64,000 nucleotides of DNA, from contig NC_067289.1 in the NCBI RefSeq assembly GCF_020740795.1, positions 24,354,608-24,418,607 on the forward strand, written 5' to 3'. Source of the stretch: Apus apus. Lineage: Eukaryota; Chordata; Aves; Apodiformes; Apodidae. Position numbers and translations under genes: made by a program. Shown piece after piece: positions 54,810 to 64,000 of this stretch. The notes under the pieces are model-generated. The model worked only from the letters and a program-made list of their open reading frames with translations, was not told the DNA's origin and made no database searches. Position 1 is the first letter of the stretch. Each line of letters begins with the position of its first letter.

Positions 54810-57800
54810 TGCTGATGTCCAGACTTCACACTGGCCCGGACCCTCTCCTGGCAGCTCTTTCCAGCACAATCCTACCTCTCACCGGGTTCCCTTTAGCTGC
54901 CTAAAGGGACATGGAAGATTACAAAGGGCCAGTGGAAAGCAAACAGCTACTGTACAATAGTCTCTAAGATTCCTATCATGTTCTGATGGCAAATATTTAC
55001 CTATTTAAAACAATTATTTCCTAGTCTGAGGTTCAGGTCTAGTGCATCCTGGTACAGGTAACAAACACACCAGTACTACTGCAACCCTTCCTGGCTCCTG
55101 TTCATGCTTTTCCTTATAATTAAATCTTTGCTATGGCTGTTCCCCTACTCAGATAAAGACTGAAGTGAGTAACAAGACCCTTCATAGACCCTTCACGATC
55201 TTTGGCACTATATAAGAAAAACTAATAAAATGGATTTTTGAGTCGAAAACATCCCTGGGAATTGGTGGTATTTTCTGCACAGGTCCTCATGGGTAGACAG
55301 GCAGGTACTGGTGCAACACTAAAACTGCCACCCTTCTTTAAAAGAGGAACACTTTACAATCCCAGCAGAATAGCTAAGTATTAAAAAGCAATAGAGAATT
55401 AACCACAACATATATTTTCTCTGACAATATGACATGTTGATAAGACAGTCTAAAGATGGAGCCGCTGACTTGATGATACACTAAAAGCTCTGGTTTCTGT
55501 GGTTATCAAGAAACAACAAGCTGTGATGTGTGATGAATAGGAAATGATAAATAGGAGGTGATAGGAGCTGTAGAAGAATGTAAGCTCGCCCGAGGAGGAT
55601 TTTCCCTTTTACTATCCAGAATATCCTACTTAATGAATATAGGATGACTCCTTGTTCAAGTAGCTCACTTCAACTTCATGGTGTGGGTTATTTCAGTTTC
55701 TAAAGGCTACACGGAAAAACCTCACCTCTTGCTAAGCGCAGGACAGGCATAGCAATGACTCTTCAAAGGCTGAGGAATCGAGAAAGCAGAGGCTGCTCCC
55801 CAGTGCAAAGCTGCTGCGAGCATCCCCTGTGCCTCTGGAGGCAGCAGCAGCGGGGCAGGGTTTGCACAAAACCAGCACCCATGCCTCCGGCACACTGAGC
55901 GCACAGCTCCTGCCAGCAATTCCCACGGCTGGGAATTGCCCCTCATCCCGCGGGACCCCTGGCACAGCCCGCCCGGGAGCTGCGGCTCTTTGAAAACCTT
56001 GTTCAAGAAGTGTGCCCCGCACTGCATCAAAGCCGTCTTGACGTACAAGCTTCGTGCAGCACATTACCTGGTTAAAAGGAGGAAAAAACCGACCAAGCTC
56101 ATTAAAGCCTGATGATGCAACGCCCAGGTTTTATCTACTGATCAGCTCAAAGCGGAGTGTCACAATATGCTGATCTCTGTTGCAAAGCTATTTTAAAGAG
56201 GTTTCTTTTCAGCTCTCTTTGTTCCTGCCTCTGAAGTGAAGCAGCATTAGTGTTTTGTGGCTCGTATTATAATTTGGATTGCTAATTGGATTCCTCACAA
56301 AGAACTGAATAAATAAGCAAGAGCTAGAAAATAATTGAAGCACCATCCCAATAAATTTAGTGCATATTAGCTCACAGAAAACAGCCCTGGGAAGTGTTGT
56401 GTCCCAGTGGAATTAGAAAACAAGTTGAAACAGCTGAAGCTCTGCTGAAGCACAGCCCTGGGTGCACAGCACTGTTGAAACAGTTGGTTTGCTACACTCA
56501 ATCTACAATTGCAGCTACGATCAATAAAGGCAAGGAGAGCCCTCCTTTCCAAAAGGGAGAGGCCAAGTAGCAAGGTCTGATTAACCCTAATAGGGGGGTT
56601 TAGATGAATCTGTGGCTGCAACTGCGAAGCTGCAGGAAAAACAGCAGAGAAGAGCAAGCAGCTACAGAGGGGATGTGAGTACATCCCTCCTGGGCAAGAA
56701 AACCTCCTTTGGCTTCAAGAACCACTGGCAGGGCAAGCTGCTGCCTCCACCTTGCATCCCTACAGAGCTGACTTAGCCATAGCCATAACTTTATTTCCCT
56801 CCTGTGAGTTCTGAATACTCTTCTTTTGTGCCTGCTTCCTGAATGGAAACTACCTCAGTCTTCCAAATTATTATGTGATGCTATAGGAAGAATTAAATTG
56901 CTTCGAATGGATGCATGGCCAAAACACAGGCTAGGTGTCATCACAACCTTCTTGAAAACTAAATTTGACTTTGGTAAAAACAATAGAGATGTTTCATTGT
57001 TATTGTGCAGCCCTTCCCATGTATCCATCTTAATGTGGCTAGAATACTTCTACAGTCCAAGTGGTTTTATTAATTTGTCACTTGGTGGTGCTGAATGTCC
57101 TAGAAACTGTGCATACTGCTCTGAACCCTAAATTTATTTTACAGTGACTATTTACTTTAAAAATGCATAGAACACTATGTTTGCTTTTGTTCTTAAATTC
57201 TGTAGAGTTTACTTTTAAATCAATACAGCTACTGGAAAGAGTAGCCCAGCCCAGAACAAGACCTCTTTCACCGGACAAGAGGGGCTGTACTTTCTCTTGC
57301 CTCCTTCCCTGGATCCAGTATATGTGAGGGAATAGTGACCTCACGTGTCTGTTAAATTAACCACAGGAATATCTTTCCCATGAATTTAGCATTCTATGCT
57401 TCTTCCACTCACTGACGTCTCTACTAAGCCAACTGTTCTGGCTCACACACCTCCACAAAAGCTGTCCTGGCTTTTCCTGCCTTGGCACTTGAGCTTTCGT
57501 GCAAACCATGCACAGCTATTTACTCAAGAGCCCAGACATCCGCACACAGGAATGACAGTAAACTTTTATTAAAGCTGTTTTTAAGTGGTGTGCTTGCTTT
57601 CATGACGGATCACACAGATCCTTTTCATGTTGCAGCTTCAGTATTGTTCGGTAGCTTGCAGACTAAGCAGGACTCCTAAAGATGGGATTCAAAACCTGTT
57701 GTCTATCTTAGGAAAAAACTCAACTTCCATAAGAGTTCAGTGTCATTCATGGAATTCCAGTGGCAGTGGGCACATAAGGTAAGGGTTTGGATAGTCTAAT

Positions 57801-58521
57801 GAGCAGAAATGGAACACAACAGACCATAAATGAAGCAGTGTGCTTATGGTAACAGATAATATAGACCCCAAAGAATATAATAGTAAGCGTAAAGCAACTG
57901 TGTAGCACAAATAGAACAGTTAATACTAACTGAAAAACAGCAGAGGGAAAGATAAGAAACCAGTGCAAAGTGATAACGCTTTTCACTAGGAGCAGGATCC
58001 AACCAGACGCCTACAATTTCCAAACAGCTAAATGCTCGGGTATTGGAGATGTTCGGCCGCAGCTGACGAAGAGGTGGAAACAAAACCAAAGCGGCTTCCA
58101 GGCGGTGCTTCCCGAAGGCAGCAGCGACCTTCCCGAGCCAGCCGCGGCTGCCAGGGCCGCCTCTCCCGCCCGGCTGGCAGCCCCAGCTCACACCGCTGGC
58201 GATTTCTTTGCGCCGGAATTAATTCCCGTGTTTTTTTAAAAAAAATAAATAAATCAACATTAGGAGGCGGCTCATACCCGCCCGGGAAGGCACCGGCAGC
58301 CGCTGCAGAAGCAGCACGGGCCCGCCCTGCGCGGGGGGGAAGGCGGCCGGCTCAAACCCGCGACCGTCCCAGGAAAGCGAATTCAAGCCCCAAAGCTCCG
58401 CTCGGCACAGCGTTACCCCCCGGGCCGGCCCCGCAGCCGCCGCCCTCCCCGCCGCGCTCTCGCGGGACCCGCTGCCTCCTCCCCTTCCTCTCAGGCCCGG
58501 AACCGGGGCCGCGGGTCGGCC

Positions 58522-58565
58522 ATGGAGTACCTGGGCGGCCCGGCGGGCCCGGCGCGGCGCGGCGT
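58522..58565 (+). CDS. NMD3: NMD3 coding exon 1
   Basis: Residues 1-14 plus two bases of codon 15 ([14 protein letters not shown]). The donor gtgagg at 58566 gives phase 2, which fits the single leading base of exon 2. An alternative gtgtga donor two bases earlier would break the frame. Confidence 0.85.
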
Positions 58566-61500
58566 GTGAGGGGGCCGGGCTGGGGGGGCTGCCGGGCTGG
58601 GGGGGCTGCCGGGCTGGGGGGGGCTGCCGGGCAGGCCTCGGCCCGGTGCCGCGGCAGGGAGGGAGGTACCCGCCAGGCCATCGACCCGGGAGCACGACTC
58701 TATAAACATAGAGTCACGGCTTTCCCTAAAATAAACAGGTGCGTTTTTAAAAAGCTGCACGTACCGCTTGGTGACTTTCTCTTCTTCCCCCCCTTCTCTG
58801 TTCCAGCCTGTGCTGCCAGTGCGGCGTGCCCATCCCGCCCAACCCGGCCAACATGTGCGTGGGCTGCCTGCGGGCCCGGGTGGACATCACCGAGGGCATC
58901 CCCAAGCAGGGCACCCTGCACTTCTGCAAGCAGTGCGAGAGGTGAGCGGCGGGGCCTGCTCCCTCTCCCCCGGGCACAGCCCCCCTCCGAGGGGAGCAGG
59001 GCCCCTGGCCTCGGTCGCTGCGGTGGGGAAGCGGGGCAGCCCCCCGGTCACGGGCAGCCCCCCGGTCACGGGCCATGAGCCAGCAATGTGCCCTTGTGGC
59101 CAAGAAGGCCAGTGGATCCTGGGGTGCATTAGAAAGGGTGTGGTTAGTAGGTCAAGAGAGGTTCTCCTCCCCCTCTATTCTGCATTGGTGAGGCTGCATC
59201 TGGAGTATTGTGTCCAGTTCTGGGCCCCTCAGTTCAGGAAGGACAGGGAAGTGCTTGAAAGAGTCCAGCGCAGAGCCACAGAGATGCTGGAGGGAGTGGA
59301 ACATCTCCCTGGTGAGGAAAGGCTGAGGGAGCTGGGTCTCTTTAGCTTGGAGAAAAGGAGACTGAGGGGTGACCTCATCAATGTTTACAAATACGTAAAG
59401 GGTGAGTGTCAAGAAGATGGAGTTAAGCTTTTTTCAGTGATGATCAGTGATAGGACAAGGAGTAATGGATACAAATTGGAGCATAGGAGGTTTAAGGTGA
59501 ATATCAGAAAAAATTTTTTTACTGGGAGAGTGACAGAGCCCTGGGACAGGCTGCCCAGAGAGGTTGTGGAGTCTCCTTCTCTGGAGACATTCAAAACCCA
59601 CCTGGATGCCTTCCTGTGTGATGTGCTGTAGGTGACCCTGCTCTGGTGGGGGGGTTGGACTAGATGATCTTTCGAGGTCCCTTCCAACCCCTGGGATTCT
59701 ATGATTCTATGTAGGGTCTAGATTATTTAAATGAGTGGATTTGTGGTCCTTGAAGGACAAGTAAGGAGGCAAATTAGTAAGGATGGCACTTGGGATGCAT
59801 GAATATTAATGCTTCAGGAGGCAAAAGTTGTGGCTGCTTATTTAATATGAAAGCTGAAAGCTTGGTAAATAACTGCTCAACTTCTGAGTGATTTAATTGG
59901 CAGAAGCAGCTTCGTGTACTGTACTGTAAAATGCTCCCTGTGTCCTAGGTATCTCCAGCCTCCAGGAACCTGGATTCAGTGTACCTTAGAATCAAGAGAG
60001 CTTCTCGCCCTGTGTCTTAAAAAAATCAAAGCCTCGCTGAGCAAGGTGAGTAGCTAATTCTGTTGATATTCCACAGGGACTTGGTATTGGTATTGCATAA
60101 AATGAAGCCCTGCTAACTTCCACAGAGTTTGATCCTTCCAGAGCGACCCCTTGTGCTTGTGTAGGGCTCATTAACTGATTATATTGAGCACAGAGAATGA
60201 CAGTCTGATTTCATGTAACTCTACTAGAATTTTGAGGATTCAGTAAGGGCAGGTTGTAAAAGAAAATTTCCAAGCATTGCGAGGAGGTTGTTGGTGCAAT
60301 TCTGTGGCTATAAAGCATAACTGTCACTGTATAGATGGGAGTTAAGTCTAATTAATTTTTCATAATAATTAACTGAAGGAATATAACACATTTTAAGACA
60401 TCTTAATTTTACAGTTTTCTTTTTACATCTTTTTAAAATTGTGTATAGAATGCCTGTTCTTACTGATTACTATGATATAAAAAAGAGTTGCAGGGACTAA
60501 ATTATAAGTCACATGTTTACATTAATAAAGTATCTCTTAGTTTCAGAATCTTAGGAGAGGAAAAAACCTGAGATCATGTTTTAGGCAAAAATAATAATGT
60601 TTTGTTACTGCACAGATAAGGGTTTGAGTTAGATTGCCTTGTTGAGCCTCTTGCTGTTAAGTCTAGTAAATGCACAAAAGGTCTTTTTCTGCAGTAAATT
60701 TGCACGTTTATTCGTTTTAGAGATTAAATTGGCTTTTAAGTCCTGAAGTCCATTATACTCTCCAACTTGATCATGACAAGGCAACCAGAGCTACTGTTGA
60801 GTAGTCTTGTGTACATGACAGCCCATGAGGTTCCATCTCCAGTATCTTAGGGAGATCAGACTCTGTCTTCTAACTAACTGTTATTAATTGGGCTTGCTAT
60901 ACTGATACCTTTTTAATTAAGGTTATTCCTGACGTGGTTGAGGAGCAATGAACTCTACCATAAGCTTGTGTTTTCTGGAAGTCAGAGCTGCATGTTTTTA
61001 ACATGTGTGAGCACAGTTGCTGAGACCTTCTTTCCCACTGGTAGGTCCGGCTGGTCGATGCAGGCTTTATTTGGACTGAACCCCATTCTAAGAGACTGAA
61101 GTTGAAACTGACTGTTCAGAAAGAGGTAACTGGAGTAGAAGGATTCTGCATGCAGGTTTTAAAAAGTTTTTATGGCAAATAGTATTATTGTATTTCATTT
61201 ATTGTTATTACTACATTTTAGAGAAGTGATTCTCTTTGGTAAAGTCCAGCATGTGTTTCTTGGCTTATCTTGAAAGAACATTGATTTCAGCCTGCCTAAA
61301 TTCTGTCATTAAAGTGCCACTCATCACAGATTGAAGAAGGTTATTGGCTGCTCCAGTGAAGTTGGGAAAATACTTGCAATATTTGTGACCCAAATATACT
61401 GTCTGTTACAAAGTGTGATATGGAAGATACTTCAGAATGTTGGGGTAAACCAGTTTGCTGTGTGGGCAGGACTAACAAGGAAACCTTCCAACCTTTTGTT

Positions 61501-64000
61501 TTTCAGGTCATCAATGGAGCAGTTCTTCAGCAAGTGTTTGTGGTGGAATATATTGTCCAGTCTCAAATGTGTGAAGACTGTCATAGGATTGAAGCCAAAG
61601 ATTTCTGGAAAGCTGTAGTGCAAGTCAGACAAAAGGTAGAGGCAAACTGAATGTTCATTTGTTCTTGGCAGAACATTCAAATGGACAAATCTTTGGATGG
61701 ATTGTTGATTTTCTCCATAAAAGATAAAATCACACTTGCACAGTGCCACAGAAATATGTTTTGTGTTCACATTGGGTTCTTTTCTTACCGATCTTTTAGT
61801 TTAGAAAAACTTCCTACTCTCTGGTATTATTCTTTTTAAATGATGGGTGGCAAGAGGATCTTGTGTGAATTACTAAATATCCTTCTGTATTTTAAGGCAG
61901 TGTTAGAAACCGTGGCACCAATTCTTTTATATATATTTAAATCTTATTTAAAGAAAATGGCATCTTTAGCAGTTACACAAAAATGAGAAACAAGCTTTAA
62001 TAATTTGCTATAAAGGGAGCTCATCTCTGAAATCTTTTTGGTTACTTGGAATAGACTTTGGACTGTTCCTTCTCTAGATGGTCTCTTCATATAAATATTT
62101 ATTCTGCATTTGCACTAGATGGTTCTTAAATAACCTTGATAATGTTACCTTTGGTTTTAGACTCTGCACAAGAAGACTTTCTACTATTTGGAGCAGCTGA
62201 TTTTAAAACACAGGCTTCATCAAAATACACTTCGCATCAAGGAAATCCATGGTAAGTGAGGGTTCTTCTTAATCTTGAGGTAGAACAGGCTAACCTGTTC
62301 CATAGTGGAAGATGCAGCTTTGTTCAGGTGAACAGCAGATTGCTTAGCCTGTATTTGAAAAGAAACATAGTATTTAAGAGAGATTTGTTCATCTAGCTTT
62401 CTTTTCTTTCAGATGGCCTGGATTTTTACTATTCTTCAAAGCAGCAGGCCCAGAAGATGGTAGACTTTCTTCAGTGTACAGTTCCATCTAGGTATACCAT
62501 TTATGTGTATTGCCTTGAATATCCAGAAGCTTTTGGAAAATGTCTTTTATCCTTCATTTTAAATAATTTTAAATCATTTCATAAGTGAAAGTGTAAGGAA
62601 CCTGTGTTCTAGTTAAAACAGACAGAATCCCTGCTACAGAAGTGTTTTCCACTTGTCAAGCTAACAGCTAGTGTAGAACCAACCCTCATGCATTTTTTAT
62701 TTCCTTAAGTTTTGGATTTGTGATACACAGATAGATACTTTCATTGCTGATTATCTCCTGTTTCAAGCAACATCCTTCTTGCTGCCTGAGGGCTCTGTTT
62801 TTATGTTTTATAGATCAAAATCATCCCAGCGTTTGATCTCACATGATATTCATAGCAATGTCTACAATTACAAAAGCACTTTCTCTGTGGAAATAGTCCC
62901 AATATGCAAGGTAGCTTCTCTCTATTTCATCTCCAGGGTGTTGTGTGGCGTGGCAGGGTTTGATTTTGATGATTTATTGTGCATTTGGGGGGATGGAGGG
63001 CTCTGCTCCCAACGAAGCACAACAAGTGCAGATAGAATTCAAAACACAAACTTAAAAAAAATCACATCTCTCCAAAGGCTTCATGAAAAACTCAGGAAAT
63101 ACATACATCCATTACTTTCTGTTTGTGTGCAGGACAATGTAGTCTGTCTGTCACCAAAACTGGCACAGAGTCTTGGCAACATGAGCCAGATCTGTGTGTG
63201 CATCAGAGTAACAAGCACCATCCACCTCATCGATCCCAGCACTCTGCAGAGTAAGTCTGGGGTTGTTTTCTGCACTAGGACAGCATCTGATTTTTCTGTC
63301 AGCACAATTTGTTGTTTGTTTGTTTTCATGAAATCTTCTGGTTTTAGACCTAAATGTTATACATTTGTCTGTACAATAACTGACATAGAAATTTAATAGC
63401 GAACTAAGAGAGTTCCTCAAGTTTGATTTTCTTAGTGTCCTCAGCAAAATGTGCAGGCTCGTTGTTAAGTTTCTGGGTGTTCTAGGTCTCTGTAGAGCAC
63501 TTATATTTGTCAGGTATATTCATAGGATCCTTCTGGTTGGAAAACTTTAAGATCATCCTCTAAAATTACATGGCATGTAGTTTTCCTCTGCAGTATGATT
63601 CTAGCCACCCTGGTACCAGCAGCTCTGTGCTCTGAACATATTTTCTGATAAGCTCTACCAGTAAGATACCTCTGATCAGAACACATCCAGGAGAATGATT
63701 CTTGAGAGTAAAAAGGTCTGTGCTTTGGACATGTGGTTTGGCTGTTCCAGATCAGCTGCTCCTGTAGCATGTTTTTGTAGTGTGGGTCATGTCCTAGATA
63801 CTTGTGTCACAAAAGGAAACTTGAACAGAACGTGTTTGGTGGTTGCCTTAATTTTGGCTGATGTTTCCTTTTAATTTCGTTGCAAGGAGTTCTCTCCCTT
63901 GTGATTGCCCATGCTGCTGTTTTATTTCCAGTTGCTGAAATTGATGGAAATACCTACTGGCGCCACCCCTTCAATAGCCTGTTCCACCCCAAACAGCTGG
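58522..64000 (+). CDS. NMD3: 60S ribosomal export protein NMD3, 5' ten coding exons (partial)
   Basis: NMD3 is the conserved adaptor that binds nascent 60S subunits in the nucleus and recruits CRM1/XPO1 for export, leaving in the cytoplasm late in maturation. Ten exons joined give 940 nt, or 313 residues, of a protein that is 503 residues in human; the C-terminus with its NES/NLS lies beyond the window. Cysteine pairs of the N-terminal zinc-binding region are visible: C17/C20, C32/C35, C55/C58 and C141/C144. Diagnostic segments include [62 protein letters not shown]-like sequence and [17 protein letters not shown]. The chosen ATG (GCC before, G after) gives exactly 15 residues before the LCC motif, the same as human, and uses a gtgagg donor. 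A CR1 element sits in intron 2. Identification is firm; only the exon 1 boundary carries mild doubt. Confidence 0.96.
58574..58632 (+). repeat. 17-bp G-rich tandem array in NMD3 intron 1
   Basis: Three full units of gccgggctgggggggct (58574-58590, 58591-58607, and 58608-58625 with one extra G) plus a partial unit. The array starts 8 bases after the exon 1 donor. G runs of 3 and 7-8 alternate on the transcript strand. Confidence 0.95.
58807..58941 (+). CDS. NMD3: NMD3 coding exon 2
   Basis: Residues 15-59 with three of the cysteine pairs (CCQC, CVGC, CKQC). The acceptor is ctgttccag and the donor gtgagc, phase 2 on both sides. The intron opens with an in-frame stop if retained. Confidence 0.95.
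59037..59072. repeat. 18-bp exact tandem duplication beside a CR1 insertion
   Basis: cagccccccggtcacggg occurs twice in succession (59037-59054 and 59055-59072). CR1 similarity begins immediately after the second copy. Confidence 0.95.
59073..59711 (+). mobile_element. CR1 LINE 3' portion in NMD3 intron 2, sense
   Basis: About 640 bp of a 5'-truncated CR1. ORF2 C-terminal landmarks run in order: [45 protein letters not shown] and [16 protein letters not shown], ending in a stop at 59629-59631. The 3' tail is attctatgattctatg (59696-59711). One base appears to be missing near 59115 (aaggccagtgg-atcctgg against the usual CR1 sequence), which shifts the frame; after that the frame is open to the natural stop. 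It is the best preserved CR1 copy in the window. Confidence 0.95.
59949..60045 (+). CDS. NMD3: NMD3 coding exon 3
   Basis: Residues 60-92, including [11 protein letters not shown] and [15 protein letters not shown]. The acceptor is gtcctag and the donor gtgagt; the exon ends in phase 0. Confidence 0.95.
61045..61125 (+). CDS. NMD3: NMD3 coding exon 4
   Basis: Residues 93-119 ([18 protein letters not shown] onward), phase 0-0. The acceptor is ctggtag and the donor gtaact. Confidence 0.95.
61507..61635 (+). CDS. NMD3: NMD3 coding exon 5
   Basis: Residues 120-162 with the C141-x2-C144 pair ([16 protein letters not shown]), phase 0-0. The acceptor is gtttttcag and the donor gtagag. Confidence 0.95.
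62161..62251 (+). CDS. NMD3: NMD3 coding exon 6
   Basis: Residues 163-192 ([17 protein letters not shown] onward), leaving one base of codon 193. The acceptor is ggttttag and the donor gtaagt. Confidence 0.95.
62413..62491 (+). CDS. NMD3: NMD3 coding exon 7
   Basis: Residues 193-218 ([20 protein letters not shown] and on), phase 1 in and phase 2 out. The acceptor is tctttcag and the donor gtatac. Confidence 0.95.
62814..62910 (+). CDS. NMD3: NMD3 coding exon 8
   Basis: Residues 219-251 ([20 protein letters not shown] within it). The acceptor is ttttatag and the donor gtagct. Confidence 0.95.
63133..63250 (+). CDS. NMD3: NMD3 coding exon 9
   Basis: Residues 252-290 ([17 protein letters not shown] onward), leaving one base of codon 291. 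The acceptor is gtgtgcag and the donor gtaagt. Confidence 0.95.
63521..63560 (-). mobile_element. Old CR1 3' remnant in NMD3 intron 9
   Basis: cataggatccttctggttgg followed by aaaactttaagatcatcctc resembles the reverse complement of a CR1 3' end. It is short and diverged. Confidence 0.45.
63932..64000 (+). CDS. NMD3: NMD3 coding exon 10, cut by the window edge
   Basis: Residues 291-313 ([20 protein letters not shown] and on). The acceptor is tttccag and completes the split codon from exon 9. The exon continues past 64000. Confidence 0.93.
   Translation, partial: MLKLMEIPTGATPSIACSTPNSW

Larger units (their letters stand above)
47761..58020. other. Intergenic region between SPTSSB and NMD3
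   Basis: I see no complete gene in about 10 kb. One plus-strand frame at 54582-54809 has a good splice acceptor and is listed separately. The left part may hold extended SPTSSB 3' sequence. Small direct duplications occur at 53931-53966 (18-bp unit, two copies) and around 54379-54420. A frame of 111 codons on minus (53249-53584) has no recognisable domain. B3GALNT1, which borders NMD3 in human, is not found here. Confidence 0.5.
58021..58980 (+). promoter_or_regulatory. NMD3: CpG island at the NMD3 5' end
   Basis: CpG density rises sharply from about 58,020 and stays high through exon 2. There is a short AT-rich interruption near 58,225-58,255 and another at about 58,700-58,770. The island contains the start codon and first two coding exons, consistent with a housekeeping promoter. 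In human the NMD3 promoter is shared with divergent B3GALNT1; no minus-strand gene is visible here. Confidence 0.7.

Noticed and set aside
58032-59078. 348-codon plus-strand frame over the NMD3 CpG island
   Set aside because: It is out of frame with NMD3 exon 2 and crosses its splice sites; GC-rich composition explains it.
58768-59631. 287-codon frame joining NMD3 exon 2 sequence to CR1 ORF2
   Set aside because: It reads NMD3 exon 2 in the wrong frame. The true NMD3 frame meets a stop at the start of intron 2, so no host-CR1 fusion protein is supported.

Overview
This is a vertebrate genomic window, most likely from a bird. Three protein genes are recognisable, all with introns: OTOL1 (otolin-1, minus strand), SPTSSB (serine palmitoyltransferase small subunit B, plus strand) and the first ten coding exons of NMD3 (60S ribosome export adaptor, plus strand, running off the right edge). 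The sauropsid signature is the CR1 LINE fragments, two of which end in the typical short octamer tail (ATTCTATG repeats). Short NMD3 introns and compact CpG islands favour a bird over a turtle or crocodilian. The species cannot be named from sequence alone.

Layout. Positions 1-13,226 are gene-poor. OTOL1 occupies 19,542 down to 15,543 in four coding exons (463 codons plus stop). All its introns are phase 1 and split a glycine codon, as expected for a collagen-like gene. From 19.6 to 37.2 kb there is no complete gene. Two isolated collagen-like Gly-X-Y segments on the minus strand (about 24.73-24.81 and 26.29-26.33 kb) do not belong to OTOL1 and look like the remains of, or exons from, a second collagen-domain gene. 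A CpG island with a TATA-like box at 37.2-38.3 kb probably drives SPTSSB, whose whole coding sequence sits in one exon at 46,641-46,883 with a poly(A) signal at 47,736. The stretch 47.8-58.0 kb is intergenic. A second CpG island at 58.0-59.0 kb carries the NMD3 start codon, and NMD3 exons follow to the end of the window.

The three genes do not form a functional unit. OTOL1 is an inner-ear matrix protein, SPTSSB tunes sphingolipid synthesis in the ER, and NMD3 exports pre-60S ribosomes. What they share is synteny: the same three genes are neighbours on human 3q26.1. OTOL1 and SPTSSB keep the head-to-head arrangement I recall for human, but NMD3 points the opposite way relative to SPTSSB. That is either a small inversion or an assembly matter.

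The main points for a second look are the orphan collagen-like exons upstream of OTOL1, the NMD3 orientation, and the short GC-rich tandem arrays lying just downstream of the first-exon splice donors of both CpG-island genes. I found no evidence for a wholly new system. Most long open frames in the window are at the level expected by chance or are shadows of the collagen exons, the CpG islands and CR1.
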